Notes under the pieces: model-generated
The model's database searches: none
What the model was told of the DNA's origin: nothing
What the model saw: the letters and a program-made list of their open reading frames with translations, nothing else
From: Incurvaria masculella
Taxonomy: Eukaryota; Arthropoda; Insecta; Lepidoptera; Incurvariidae
NCBI GenBank assembly: GCA_946894095.1
Contig: OX335649.1
Location: 15,704,001-15,768,000, forward strand
DNA length: 64,000 nt
Direction of reading: 5' to 3'
Made by a program: the position numbers and the translations under genes
Part shown: positions 1 through 12,810 of the stretch, piece by piece
Layout: every line of letters starts with the position of its first letter
Numbering within the stretch: the stretch's first letter is position 1

Positions 1-2335
1 ACCTTAAAATGTATTTTAATCACGCTAATATTGTAAAAGTGAAGTTGGTATTAATAAAATTAATTAATGTTACACAGTTTACGTAAGTACAAAGATATAA
101 AAATAAAAATATAATGATATTTTGAGCAACACAATAAAACAATGAAACAATTTGAACTAAAATTCGAGTCAATCCAAATAAATTATATTACAAATGAATA
201 TATTTAAAAGTCGTGAAATGTTCAAATGTTAAATAAAATACAATACAATTAATTAAATTCAAAATCAATACCTAGTATTTTAATTCTAATATTACTTCAT
301 TAAAATAATAGAGCCTGATGATGAATGGATATTTGCATCTCTTTCACGCAAAAATACTAAACAGATTTTAATGAAACCTTCCGTCATATAGCTTATTTAT
401 CATAGTAATCAATGAGCCAGAATTTATAAATATATTTAGTAAATTGTATAACGATAAGTGTCAAGTTAGTAAGCAAAAATCCTGTCATCTGTGGCTATCT
501 CGGATAAACCGTTAGAATTAAACAAAGATAATGTACAGCAGAAATTGTTTCTGAAAAATACATAATTCTAAAAACCTTTCACGTGAAAGCCATTATAGCC
601 GCAATAGTGAACCATAAATACAATATACTTTTCACATCAAGCAAGTACGTCACTTTTTTCAACGAATGTGATATTTTAATATGTAGAATTTACCGAGTAG
701 AAAGGACAAATCGATTAAAAAAAGAAATCCGTACAAATAACTACTTTTCAAATATAGTCCAGCTTTGCACTTTATTCATAATCTCTTGACGCGACACGAT
801 ACTGCCCTGAGCAGATCCGGGTACCTTAGCTAGAGTACAATATAAGGTAAACATCTGTCGTAGCGATGTAATAAGAAAATATTGAAGAAGTAGACTTACT
901 TTGACAGGGGATGTGTAACTTTGTAGGCTAGTTAACCCGACTGTTCGCACGGGTTGCAAGTAAAAGTTAAATATGGTGAGTCACGAAAACAATTTATATT
1001 ATTCAACCGACCGCATGAATAGCTTACACCTTAATAACAACGTTTCCAAGTACATTTTGAAACGTTTATTTTTACACTTTTAATGTTATTTTTTTATGTG
1101 TGTTTAATAAAAATATCCTCTAATGAGTACCACATCCCCGAAATCCCAAATCCCACAAATGGGGACGGAAAAGCTCCTCGGGGGGCAGCGGAGGTCACTT
1201 TTGTGAGAAATAATTGTATAACAATAAATGGTTGTGTTTTTACAAATGTTGGTACAATTAAACCTATCGTTGTGGAATGAACAGTTCAATCGTAATTAAA
1301 ATTGCAAGAATTTAATCATATTTTCCCGAAAACTGTTCGTCTCTCTCCATTTAAGAGTTTTCAGAAAAATGTTTACTGCTATTTGCAATATATTGGCCTA
1401 TCCATACTAATATTATCTATGCCCGTTGTAGACTAACCTACGCCAAAGGATTTATTCTTAGCTGTAGGTCCACTGTGGTATGCGCTGTGCTCAGCCACCT
1501 AAGATCGTATCGATCGTAAAAACGAAATGTTTGTCCAGTTTTAAGTTCATCTAATTTACATCGGTAATGTATTTGATCTACGTGTCATATTATTTAACTG
1601 CTTGGTATTATTTAAAATAACATTTTATGAACTGCGATCGATAAAACTTAGTGAAAAATTTTCATACAAATAATTTTAATTTTATTATTATCCCAAATGA
1701 CCATATATTGCATATTAACATCAAGTTCCAAAATTATCACGAGTATATATATTTATAATGGCCTCGTGTTGTTCAAAAGTATATTATTTTTGGGAATTCT
1801 ACCGTCACCTCTCCTCCAGCTTAATGGCTTATTGTTTGAATTGAAACATTACCTTCGCAGAGTGAAACAAGCAAGTTACCGCAAAAGGAAGTGCTTAAGG
1901 GGAGGAATTGCTTTAATTTATTAGTTCAATAAACAATGTCTTAGTTCATAAAATGTTTTGTGTTTGGATTTAAAATACAGTTAACAATATTAATTTTAAA
2001 CCAACTAAGTAGTAGTTTTTCTGGATTAAAAGTTACCCATGTCATTCTCCGGAACATAACATGCAAAAAACAGCTCGAGTCATTGCTACGTTGTTGCGTG
2101 AAAAAAGGACAAACTACCGAACGCACTTTCGCTCTAAATGTTATTACGTATTGAGATTAATTTATTTAATACGTATTTCAATAAAGATATACGTATGTTT
2201 TACGATTGAATGATGAAATGTTAATTCATTTTGTTACGTTAATGAAATCTGAGAGAATCATGTCAAGTATCCTTCCAATCAATGTATTAGCGTTCGAATA
2301 GAAACCAGGCCACCAACTAAATAATGTATTTACAG
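1..2335. other. AT-rich non-coding stretch
   Basis: I see no supported gene here. Short open frames exist but show no recognisable protein and no codon bias. At 785-838 there is a reversed copy of a repeat terminus (CTAGCTAAGGTACCCGG on the minus strand) that recurs at 8670-8700, 52340-52375 and 57304-57335, so part of this stretch is probably a decayed interspersed element. Confidence 0.5.
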
Positions 2336-2339
2336 TTAA

Positions 2340-3010
2340 TGATTCGATATGACCTTCACGATCGCTCAAGCGCGCTCCTCGAAAACGCCTTAAGCTGATT
2401 GCCACAAGCGCGAACTCTCGCCCAGGTGACGGCTCATAAACTCGAGCGCTCGCGGAATCAGCAGCAAAATGGGCCAGTCCTTCCACGAAATAAGGCACGC
2501 TGCTGCGCGGTCGGCGCGCTTCGGTTACGTCGCACCGGATTCCCGCTCGCGCTGCTAAGTGTGACGTCACACCTGTGCGGCGACACAGCGTAATGAAGCT
2601 CTCCGGGTAACAGCCACATGAATATGCAACGATCCCGCCCAGCCACCGCTGTCGGGCCGCCGCCCAGCGGGGAAGGAAGGACGACAGTGGTGATAGAAAC
2701 TCATTCGAATAGCGGCAGCGTAGTTACGAGTTTAGTTAGGTTGCTAAGGAATTCGAGACGAGCAACATCGAATGTTCGTTGCTCTAAATAGCGTCCTGTA
2801 AAGTTCTTAAGTACGTGTCGTTTAAGCTCAAGAACTTCAGTAGTGAGCGAAATCGTAAGCGAACTGACTTGCCGGCGCAACTCTCGCCGCCCCCCTACTA
2901 ACCAGTTTCGGTGGCCACTCCCGTTGTTCCTTCCTCGCTTGCCACGCCCCAGCTAGTCGCCCGCAACGTCTCGCCGCGGGCGGCCCGACCGCGGATATAG
3001 AAAACCTACT
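2340..3010. promoter_or_regulatory. CpG-rich, promoter-like block with a CRE palindrome
   Basis: Base composition changes sharply from AT-rich to GC/CpG-rich over about 670 bp, which is unusual for this window. It contains a 12-bp perfect palindrome TGTGACGTCACA (2560-2571) with a full cAMP-response-element core, a CACGCCCC box (2943-2950), and an arthropod initiator-like TCAGT (2837-2841). No long frame with coherent codon use is visible, so a promoter and 5' untranslated exon fits better than coding sequence. Direction of transcription cannot be told. It could instead be the GC-rich end of an unrecognised repeat. Confidence 0.4.
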
Positions 3011-4209
3011 TTACTACGAACCCTCATTGCAACCAGACCTAACCTTATTTCACCTCCTTCGGGATGAGTCGGGCATACTCTTTGCAAAACAAACTTATAT
3101 TTATTGTCATTAATGCGTGTGGGATGAACTGTTGATTTTCGTGAATTCATATTATTTTAATGTTTCTACCTGCGTTTTTCTGATATCTTAAGGATAAATA
3201 CTTGGTAGTGATGTTACAAGGAATTAAAATAGTTTATTTTTAAAAATTGCTACTTATAACTCGTACGTATGTAAGCAGTGGCAAAAAATTTTGCTAACTT
3301 AGACTAAGTGGACGCTAATAAAAATCTCAGTGATTGATACTCCGCTGTGATTTTTAGATTAGCTAATGATTAATAATGTTTGGTAACTTTGCTGTAAGAT
3401 ACAGTTTGTGTAATATTAGGTAATTTTAGATAAAATTTGGTTAAGATAAGACTCTACACCTTAACATAAACAAAATCAATACATCGCTGGAGTTTGAGTA
3501 ATAGGATCAGGGTTTCTGTTGCATCTAAATTCTTGACAATTTAATAATACTGTTACTGTATATTATGTTCACACTTGTCCTGAACGGAAAAGTTCAACAG
3601 TTAAAATATTTTGTATTTGGCGATTATAATGTAAGCATTAGAATATTGTTGAAATGTTCGATGATTTTACTAGAAAATCAAACCCTATCAGTTATTACAG
3701 GTGTAAAACAAAATAAAAAAATATTTTTTAACTTTAAATTCTATGTTTCTTTACGTGGAAGAAGTGCATTATAGAAAACAGTACGTAGAATTGATATCCA
3801 TCTCATTTGGATATCACGTGGCGCGTATTGAGGTAGATTTTCTATTTACGCGGCCCGGAAGGCCCCATGCTGAGCTCAGTCGGCTGGAAACGTTGACATA
3901 ACTGTGCAGTGAAAAAATGTTCATTGAAATAAAGTAACTTTTACACTTGTTCACCTAAAAAATATTTCAAACAGGCAATATCATGAAATATGACATGGAA
4001 TGAAATGACATTATATTCTCGGTTTTTTACATATTTAATGTTGGAATGTGATGGATGAGAGCAGCTTACACCTGTTGGTAAGCTCTGGATAATATATCAC
4101 ATTTTGAGCGGAAAGGAAGACAAGGTGAATGTTGTGTTTGGTTTTTTTTTTATATCCTTTCATTCATTGTTTAATTTAAATGAAAATTCTTTGCAGGCGG
4201 GTCTAAAAT
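3011..4209. other. AT-rich stretch, nothing recognised
   Basis: No gene or structured repeat recognised. A short GC-richer patch at 3820-3895 contains an E-box (CACGTG near 3817) but no frame worth calling. Confidence 0.4.
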
Positions 4210-4550
4210 TTAAAAGCCTTGAGAGAAATGAAGATCGCGTGAGGGGAATAGTTTAGCAGCTGTTTGTCTTCCACGACGGCGTTTGGCTATTGCCTGTTGG
4301 CCGTGGTTTCTGGCACCGTCTGCTTCTACAGACTGGTCACGGCCTTGTTCAGGTCGTATTTTTGTTGGATCCAGTGAATCATGATATCCCCTGGTGGTTG
4401 GTGTCAGGCCTCCAATGAGTCGTCTTCTTCCTCGACGATTAGGTCGCGCGGGTACTTCTTTCTGCCGTCTGGAGGTCGGTTGTGGAGCGGCGTAAGGGCC
4501 CGTATGCGGGAACTGCGAAGCGTCGACACGCTTGAACATAGACGTCGCCA
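4210..4550 (-). other. GC-richer segment with an unrecognised minus-strand open frame
   Basis: A minus-strand frame stays open for about 115 codons and is rich in Arg, Gln and Pro. A second minus frame over the same bases reads through an acidic stretch (…LIVEEEDDSLEA) to a stop. I recognise neither. The first ATG of the longer frame (4560) lies inside the adjacent MITE, so that start cannot be ancestral. It may be a fragment of a retroelement ORF or a host exon interrupted by the MITE. Confidence 0.25.
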
Positions 4551-4794
4551 GGGGGTCCATTCAGGGCAAGAGTGAGTTCGAATTCGTCACTAAATATGAA
4601 CTCACTTTTTTAGATAATCAATGTTTCCACACTTCTTGAACATCATTATAGTTAGTTAAAAATCTGGTCTGTCCCGTAAATACGTTCGAAGTATAAATAA
4701 CGGTTCCGTTATTTAAATAATAATATATTTCCCAGCTATTTTTAGGTTAACTCACTCCCGAACTCGAACTCACTCTTGCTCTGAATGGACCCCC
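4551..4794. mobile_element. MITE, 244 bp, with ~30-bp terminal inverted repeats
   Basis: The left end starts GGGGGTCCATTCAGGGCAAG and the right end is its near-perfect reverse complement, ending in CTGAATGGACCCCC. The match continues through AGAGTGAGTTCGA on both sides. The interior is AT-rich and non-coding. I cannot define a target duplication with confidence. A non-autonomous DNA transposon is the simplest reading; the superfamily is unknown. Confidence 0.75.
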
Positions 4795-5257
4795 AGGTCG
4801 TTATGACGTCCCTCGGGGAATAGGAGATACACCACTATAGGGGAAACGCTGCAGAGGCTAGGTGACGCAGACGCCTAGGTGAAAAAGGAGACGGCGGGTA
4901 GGAAGCGGGTGCGTATGTGGGTCAAAGTCCAATGTGTGGCGTCTATGGTGATGCCATTTGTCCATGCAGGCTGCGCGTCCCGAATTGGTAAGCGAACTAA
5001 CTACTGTTGTACGTTTCCCGCTCACTCGTGGCTACGCTGCCATCGTTTGAAACGGTCCTCCCGTCGTTGCATGCTCGCTGCCTACAGATAACCACACAGC
5101 CACAACGATTTAGACACCCTTGTCGAGGGTCCGAAGGCCCCCCCAGACCCCGCAGTCCCCTATCACAGAACAGACCCACCCGTTCTCAGGGCTGCGAGTC
5201 CCGCCTAATTGGATCTTTCAGGTGAAAGGCGTAGTTTTTGGACTTGTTGTGCTTCCA
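4795..5257. other. Unassigned sequence with a repeated motif
   Basis: No supported gene. The segment around 5025-5080 (CTCGTGGCTACGCTGC … CATGCTCGCTG) reappears in similar form at 31015-31080, so it belongs to an unclassified interspersed repeat. Confidence 0.35.
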
Positions 5258-5482
5258 AGACTGGTCATAAATGGCTAATACTACATCCATTGTCATTTCA
5301 TCAGCCTATCACACCGCGGCACGGAGCTAGAAGCCTTCATTCCTTATATTGCAAGGCTACATTGAACTGGATAGAAAATGCGGACCTCCTAGTAACAGAC
5401 GTGGAATCTGAACCCTAACAGAACCAGACCGCGCCCAGAGGTGCTTATCTTCCACGATCGAGCAATCGAAGTGTGCCCGACA
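5258..5482 (-). mobile_element. SINE copy, 5S-type head, internally deleted
   Basis: The left side matches the SINE tail (GGTCATAAATGGCTAATAC) and body (ACATTGAACTGGATAGAAAA). It then jumps to the head region, whose reverse complement retains GGGCGCGGTCTGG, as in the 5S-rRNA-like heads of the copies at 11830, 57651 and 58497. The central part of the body is missing. Confidence 0.65.
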
Positions 5483-6944
5483 ATAAACGTAAAATCAATA
5501 AAGAACACAAAATGAAAACATAATATCGCATATGCCAGTTAGTATATATTCATGCTGAAGCCTCATTTACAGGCTTTGGGCTTCGGCGATGCTTCAAACA
5601 GTACAAGCATCTACCTCAATAATCCTTCTAAAGCGCTATACCCGAGCGTCGAATGAACCACTTCAGATTAAGCTTCTGCGCTTACCCTCTTACCACGCAA
5701 TCCAGTATTGTCTATTTACAATAATATTAACCCTACATCCTTACGAACAATTAAAAGTCTTATAAAACAATTAATTCATGGTATAAATAAACCATAAGAA
5801 AACGAGTATAGCATTTGATTGTTTTAAACATGCTTACGTCTTCCTTTTTTACATGTATTGTGGCAGCTGAGGGTGGTAAAGAAAAGATAAATTAAACTTT
5901 TAACTGAGTGAGAATTCGATTAAATTAGTATGTCACTAGATTATTCTTTTACATGAATTTGAAAGCTAACATTTAGAAAATGAAGACGGTATCTTATTTC
6001 CCTGCAACTATTGCATAAATTATTTTTCGATACTTTTATTTATAAAAAAAAAAGGAAATATGTACATTAAATATTTTGTAATAAAATTGAGATGCCAGCG
6101 ACAGTCGATAGTGAGAGGATATCATGGTAGAGTCAGGTAAGGAACAAATCCGGTGCACGAGTATCAGGCGGCCGAACTGTCTTCAAACCTTCTGAGCAGT
6201 TTGTAGCTGGAAGTATTTAGCTGTAGTCAGCAGTAACTGTAACATTCTTTGTCCGCAATAACCTATCCTTTTTTTTTTTCCAAGAAATCTTATAGTTAAT
6301 AGGACGATTTGGTTCTTTATTCTAGAGCGAAAACATTTTCGCTCGAGATTATAGAGTACATATTTCCCAAAGTTTTATAACAAAGAATGATTTTTTATGT
6401 TTTTTTTGAAAAGTGCTTTTTTCAAAAGAACGTGAAAAAAATGTTTTAGACGGCCACAGCTGGTGTACTCATAGAATTCATATTAACCGGTATAATAAAA
6501 TAATTCTATCATGACGTCATCACAGTCATTTTATGCTATGCTGTGTAATGGTACTCAAAGGGACAAACGTCCGTAGCTCAGTGACATGATTCACGTCTCG
6601 TTTTTTTATCGAGGTTAAGCTACTCATATCAATTTCGGATTCTACTTAAAACTGTAGGATTCTTAACATTCTTGGTTTGTACAAATCATATTGAAATGAA
6701 AGAATGTTATAATGTAGAAGCATAAAAAATATTCGTGTTTTAGTAAAAAAAAAGGCTAACATCAGGCTACCTAGTGTAGGTATGACATCAGCCATTCACT
6801 CCTATAGAAAATAAGAAGCCTCAATATTGTCATTGTTTCAATATGTTTAGTAAACATTAGACGTGGTTTAAATATACCAATGGTTGAAAAACAAGTGTTT
6901 ATTTAATTTTGTACATTTTTTTAGCCTACCTAAAACGATCTTAA
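5483..6944. other. AT-rich stretch, nothing recognised
   Basis: No gene, RNA gene or bounded repeat that I can support. A CRE-like palindrome ATGACGTCAT lies near 6512. Confidence 0.4.
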
Positions 6945-7486
6945 GGCGGCCCATCCCGCTTAACTCCCCATACAAACGGGGAAAGAAGATCACGCTCAAA
7001 TGTATTGTCAAAGATCCCAAATTTTGCTCAAAATAGCTTTCTTTGATCGAACTAGATGTCTGATGACCGTTGACATTGTAAAATTGTGTTTGGTTTCTAA
7101 GTTATTAGGTCCGAAATTTCGAGTTTTTCATGCGTTTTATACAATAACTTTGGAGGTGGATTACGCAATGATAAAGTAAGAACATCTTAAAAAGATTAGT
7201 TATCAGACATAGCTTATTTAATCAAGATTTATAATCTATTTGGTTTTTGTTAGATTTTTGACTACAGCGGTCGTGGTTTACTTTTAGCTATAAGTCGTTT
7301 TGTAATTAAAATTTTCGTAAATCTTACCAAATCATACACTATGCACATTGTCTTTTTTGTGGACATGTTGCATCTTCCTCATCATGGAGCCTGTCTTATT
7401 AATTGAAACAGAGAAGGTCCCAGAGCGCAACAGCACGTTTTTGTACGGTGCCCGCGAATGAGTTAATCCCGCCGGGTTGGGCCACC
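6945..7486. mobile_element. TTAA-flanked MITE, 542 bp
   Basis: TTAA lies at both borders (6941-6944 and 7487-7490). The termini are inverted: the left reads GGCGGCCCATCCCGCTTAACTC, and the reverse complement of the right reads GGTGGCCCAACCCGGCGGGA then TTAACTC, so they match apart from a short insertion. The interior is AT-rich with no coding frame. TTAA duplication is typical of piggyBac-superfamily elements, so this is probably a non-autonomous piggyBac-like MITE. Confidence 0.6.
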
Positions 7487-7490
7487 TTAA

Positions 7491-8842
7491 GCCTGGCAAG
7501 CGAATCAGCCAACCACTTCCACCGTACTAGCAATAATTTAAGATTCTCAAATTTTGTTTCATCATTTAAATCATCTCAATTTTAATTTGATATCCCAGAT
7601 AAGGACGGCCCCTGCTGCAACTGGCTCGAGAAAAGTTTTAAGCTTGCGTAAAATTGCCGGAAAACTTCTAAAGCTTTTGAATATATAAAAGCTTTGCGTA
7701 AAATGATTATTGAGATGAGTCAACTGAATAGAGACGAAGTTATATAAAGCTCAAAGACTGGATGTATTGGAAAGACATTTCATTGTTAAACTATTTAAAA
7801 TGTATGAATTTGTTTCTCTCTATGGAAGACATTTTGAGTGATAGCTGTAACTGGCATATTCTGTATGTCCTAAATTTAGATAGGTAATTTTATCGTTAAT
7901 ATTTTTAAAAGTAAGAAAATAAGATTTCGATTTATTAAATTATTTCATTCATTTTCCAATAAAAGAGGAAAGGGCTGAAATTATGAAAAAATAACATCGC
8001 CGTTTATCTGCCTTTACTTGTTTGAATTAATTATCGCAGGGAAAATGACGGCGCTAAATTTGATCTCACCACAAAAAAAAAACCCTCGGTGGAATGAATG
8101 ACTCGATCATGAACAAATATGCTTTTGCTGTTGACGTATTTGATATTTGATTCAATCAAATATGTGATGTTAAAATCCAATATAAATGTTGAGGATACTG
8201 ATGCACTCGTAACATTAAATTCTTTATCCGTCATTTTTATCAAATAACACTTAGCCAAATAATGTGAACAAAATACTAAAATAACTACTTTACAATCATT
8301 GGCTCTAAGGAGTAGCTGATAGCTTGAAGTAATTATACTAATGAAGTCACTATGGGGCTGGCATAGTCGGTGACCGCTTAAGTCCCAAATAAACAACTAT
8401 ATAAAAAACAATATATATACAATCATAGCGCAAGGAGTGCATCTTGCAATTCAGTCACCTGCTCTATACTCATAACAAAGGATTCGGCTACAGTCCCTCG
8501 GCTCGTAACCAATGCTAAATACGAATACAGTATTTAAGATTTTAAAAAAAATAACTGCACTGCTGAAAGTTATACTTCTAAAGTTAAAATTTGTGGTAAT
8601 GGGATGATAAATTAATTCAGACCGCTGTGAATCACCGCAGTTATTTAAAGTGATTCTCTTTTATACGTAACAAGGTGAGGTACCCGGCGCCGCTCGTGTC
8701 AATTTAATTTTGGACATTCACCCGAGCGGAACTTCTTAACTTCCGAACTGCACAGAATCAGAGGTTATTGTTAATTAGACTTCCATATCTAGTCTTTGTT
8801 CGACGTGTTTGGATGTTATGTAGTATGTGCGTGTGTTCTGTA
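7491..8842. other. AT-rich stretch, little recognised
   Basis: No supported gene. A minus-strand open frame (8031-8396) has AT-rich chance composition and no recognisable motif. Near 8672-8700 there is a copy of the GAGGTACCCGGCNCCGCTCG repeat terminus also seen at 785, 52340 and 57304. Confidence 0.4.
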
Positions 8843-9190
8843 TAGCTCGCGGTGTAGGAGCTAGAGGTCTTGCCTTTCATGCGAGAGCTTTTGGGTTCAA
8901 ATCCTCACCCCGTTCATGTACAACTTTCTTTATCATTCTAATTTGGATAGGAGCATTTGGTGATGAATGTGAGCTGTTCAATTGTGCAGAACCCATGTAA
9001 AACAGTAGGCCCCCTTCCTTAACTAGGTGGTAGGGTTAAGAACGCTCGGTTTGTTATCACCGCTTTGAATGAAACTATGATTGATGCGGCAATAAAAATT
9101 GTTCCGTATTTCCCATCCAAATCAGTGTAATTGTGCTGACAGAAGGGAAGGTCCTGGCATGGCACTCCAAAGTTTTCCCATCATCCGTCC
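8843..9190 (+). mobile_element. SINE copy, tRNA-type head, diverged
   Basis: The 5' part is tRNA-like with a good pol-III B box (GGGTTCAAATCC near 8892-8903). The body follows in order: the ACAGTAGGCCCCC segment, AGGTGGTAGGGTTAAG, GCGGCAATAAAAATTGT, CCATCCAAATCAGTGTAATTG and GGTCCTGGCATGGCAC. It is more diverged than the copies at 10171 and 13651, so it is an older insertion. Confidence 0.75.
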
Positions 9191-10170
9191 CAAGACACTA
9201 ATTATCTCGGCAAGCCGTGACTCGACAGCTTCGCGGAGCTCTTAAATTAATATTATCGTCACTTTTCATAACAAAAAATCCATTAGATTGCGAAACTTGT
9301 TCGAGCGTAATGGATTCGTGAAGTTGTTCATCACTCGGGCGCCGCTGAGCCTCGCCCGCCCTACACGGAGACATGTCCGGGCCAGGACAAAGTTAACCAT
9401 CTGAAAATGTGACAAATTGCTCTCGAGTTCATGTCGTTACAAATAAATTTATATTTTTACGCACGCAATAACTAATGGTACGAGTGGAATTTCCGCGTCA
9501 TAAAAATAAATAGCGAAATCTTTGCATGGATATGGTAATATAGAAACGGACAAATGTTATTCCTTACCTAGCCACTTCATTGAAGGGCTAGAAATAGCTT
9601 CTTAAGTCTACAGTTTTGGATTCTTAGTCTGGGTACAAGATAATTTTTGCAGAGATAAATTCACTAGGGTACGAGCCTGTCCGCCCCATAAAAACTCTTT
9701 GTATAACCAAAAAACGTGAAGTTGCGGGGACACATCCATTTTAAATGCATAATAACAAAAAAGTATTTACCACTAAATCGTTTACAGAAATTCAAGCTTG
9801 TTGATTTTGCTACAATTGGTAGTTTTAAGCCGTTAGAAGGAGGTATAAAAAACATTGAGCCGTCCATGCAAAAGCCAATAGGAATTCTGAAAATCGTTTG
9901 GAGCCAATAGCTAAGATTATATTGAGCATTATAATTAATTAGTGCCTTAAAGTCGATTAATTGGTCGCGCATGAGATGTTTTAATTTTCTGGTCATGAAA
10001 AGTTGGAAAATTTTTGTTATATTTTTGAGGTTCCCGTGGAAATTCGAAGGAATGTTTTGCATGATTTATGAATCAGAAAGGTACGATTAAAAACATTTAT
10101 GGGCGTTAACATCCTATGATATTTTTAATATTTTACCTAAGCCCAGGAACCCGTGGGTTTAGCGTTTTGA
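9191..10170. other. Unassigned AT-rich stretch
   Basis: No supported gene. A 132-codon minus-strand frame (9664-10062) has no recognisable domain, no GC3 bias and no splice or retroelement context. I regard it as a chance frame. Confidence 0.4.
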
Positions 10171-10574
10171 GCGGCTCGTAGCCTAGTGGCGCGGGGACTG
10201 GCCTAGCGTACCAGAGACCTGGGTGCACCACCGACATGCACCACTGTCTTTCTCTTTCTGAGTTCGATAAGTGCATTTCGCTACGAATGCGAGCTGCTCC
10301 ATGGTTCGGAATCCATATAAAACTGTAGGTCCCCTTCCCGTACTAGGTGGTAGGGTATAAGCCCGCCCGGGTTGGTACCATCGCATTGGATTAAAAGATG
10401 GTCGAAGCGGCAATGAAAAATTGTCCGTGTTTTCCATCCAGTTTAATGTAGCCGTGCTCATAAAGGGAAGGCCCTGGCATGGCACCAAATTCCTTCGGGA
10501 ATGAGGTGTATTGGGCTAATATCATAACGGTAGTTGTGTGGTATTAGCCATCCATGTCAGGTCGCATAAAAAAA
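10171..10574 (+). mobile_element. SINE copy, tRNA-type head, nearly full length
   Basis: The head has an A box (TAGCCTAGTGGCG) followed by a weakened B-box region (CCTGGGTGCACCACC). The body runs from GGTTCGGAATCC through CCCGCCCGGGTTGGTACC and CCATCCAGTTTAATGTAGC to GTCAGGTCGCATAAAAAAA. It is about 400 bp and ends in an A-rich tail. The body is the same as that of the 5S-headed copies at 57651 and 58497. Confidence 0.85.
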
Positions 10575-11829
10575 TACGATTATTTTCTGGATATATGGAT
10601 TAAGCTTGTCGGAACAACATTACACACGGAAAGAGAATATCCAACTCCGCCAAAGATAAAAAAAGTAGGAACAGATTGAAAATGTCCTTCCAGTGATGAA
10701 TAGTAATAATAAAAGTCCAAGAGTGGCGTTGCAATGAATGTTTCAGAATACATTAATACAAACCAATGAATATCAATGGTATTTTAACTTACAATGATAT
10801 TAGTTAGTTTATAGCTAAAATTTAACGTTTTAATCACGCCTATCTAGGCAACATTTGTAATCTAGCTTTTTTGACGACGGCGTGAATAGTTCCGGCAGTA
10901 ACGGGAGATGGCGCTAGTTAGAAATGTCATAATACCAGCGAAAATGAGCAGTTTTTTGTAAGTTACAATACATGGACGCCCTTCACACGAGAACGCGGCC
11001 AGGTTACCGATGAGGGCGGGAGGGAGATAGGAAGGGATGCCGAGCCATTAGATGTGATCGTCGCAGCGAGCCTCCCGAAGCTGTGTCCGACTTCTTGTTA
11101 GCGTCGAGTTCCTCCCTAAGTAGATAATCAAGTGTGAGATACTCAAGGATACGGCCTAGGGTTACGTGTAGCGAGAAAAGTAAAAGCCTGTAGCCTAAGT
11201 GATAACTATGGATTTACGTTTACGTTACGTTACTATTATTTTGGTACTATTTGTGTGACTCTTTCTTGTCTGCGCTTGAAATTATGATTTCCACTGCGGC
11301 TGGAAGGTTTAAAACCTTTGATCAGTGTTTAAAACCCGAATAATTCATTTTGTTTTAAACAACTTACCCAACCAACTTTACCAACTTACCCTCACTCGGT
11401 AGAAGGAAGGGTTTTCAGTAGAATTATTTTAAGGTTTTCCGTAGAATTATTTTAAGGTTTTCCGTAAGGTACTGGCGATTAATTCTCGCCGATAGATAAC
11501 TATTCTAGGTGATGGAATTATCTACATCTTTTTATTTCTCCATCCAGCTCAATGCGGCCGTGAAGATCCTGAAACACCTAGTTCCCTTTGAGCCTGTGAC
11601 CTTATGTGCTAATAATATATTCCATTCTCTTGAGATGAGATATATGTTCCGGGAAACATGAATGAAAGATGAGATGGGCGGATTGGCACGGTTAAGACGA
11701 GTAGAGAGAATGAGTGACCAACTAATGACGAAGCAATTTTGTTTTGCATTGTCCATACATAAAATTATCGTACCTGCTTTCGAAAGCATTCGACCGAGTA
11801 GTGATTCGTAATCCATGTTTGTATGTTTT
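10575..11829. other. Unassigned stretch with a short tandem repeat
   Basis: No supported gene. A 23-bp unit (GTAGAATTATTTTAAGGTTTTCC) is repeated in tandem near 11417-11465. A GC-richer part at 10970-11160 shows no coherent frame. Confidence 0.4.
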
Positions 11830-12190
11830 ATTTTTTATGTAACTGGACATGGGTGGCTAATACCGAACTGACCGTCAGATATTAGCCTAACACACCACAT
11901 GGGAACTAGGTGCCATGCCAGGACCTCCCTTATTTTGCTCGACTACATTGAACTGGATGAACTGGATGGAAAACACGGACAATTTTCATTGCCCCTTCGG
12001 CCATCGTTCATTCAATGCGATGGTACCAACCCGGGCGGGATTGACCCTAACACCTAGTAAGTAAGGAAGGGGACCTACAATTTTACGTGGAATCCAAACC
12101 ACGGCGAGCCTCAACGGATGAAAATGGTCACCCATCCAGAACCTAACCGCGCTCAGAGGTGCTTCCCCAGCTTATCGATTCTGAGCTACC
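11830..12190 (-). mobile_element. SINE copy, 5S-rRNA-type head
   Basis: Reverse-strand copy. The tail (ATGTAACTGGACATGG) is on the left and the body follows. The head at 12110-12190, read on the minus strand, contains GCGCGGTTAGGTTCTGGATG and then GGTGACC, closely matching the internal promoter of insect 5S rRNA (…CGCGGTTAGTACTTGGATGG…). A local duplication of AACTGGATG is present near 11951. Confidence 0.8.
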
Positions 12191-12810
12191 GAGGCTGACA
12201 GACGTCTACTGGCGCTCTCCTGTATCTGCGTTCCTCTCATTAGGGGGATATCGGGAGAAATAGCGATAAATAAAGTACGCTTCAAGTATGGTAGTAAAAG
12301 CTTCCTAGTCTTAAGTTGATTACATATTATCATGCGATTCGTACAGAGTTTAAACACAAAGTAGCAAATAAAATAAAGAAAGTGGTTGCTCACATAAGAC
12401 GTGACCATAGATATCGTGACTATCCTGTTTGAAAATAATATCCCGCATGCCATTTCTAACTCTCGAATATCAACGGTTAGTTTACGAGAGATAGATCCTA
12501 ACTGCTGCATTGCAATAGGATATTATCGTTCACCCGATGACACATTCATGAACTCGTAATACTGCTGTAAATTCATGGTTACTTCTGAAAGCGTCCCGTT
12601 TAACGGAAACGTATTGGTGAACTGATTCATGCATTAGTAATTCGCAGCCACTCAATCTCTCATAAGAAGGTTCACTTTACGACATGTAGCAATGTTTTTC
12701 CGAGTACGGGCTCGGGTCGGGAGCTACATCCCTGGGTAAGAGATATTTTTCGGAGGTACAAGGTAAATCAATAAATATTTTTTTACGAATTTGATACGAT
12801 ATTTTGATTT
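12191..12810. other. Unassigned AT-rich stretch
   Basis: No gene recognised. The minus-strand frame 12172-12510 overlaps the SINE end and has no recognisable motif. Confidence 0.4.

Noticed and set aside
9664..10062. 132-codon minus-strand open frame as a gene
   Set aside because: AT-driven composition, no known domain, no codon bias, no splice or promoter context.
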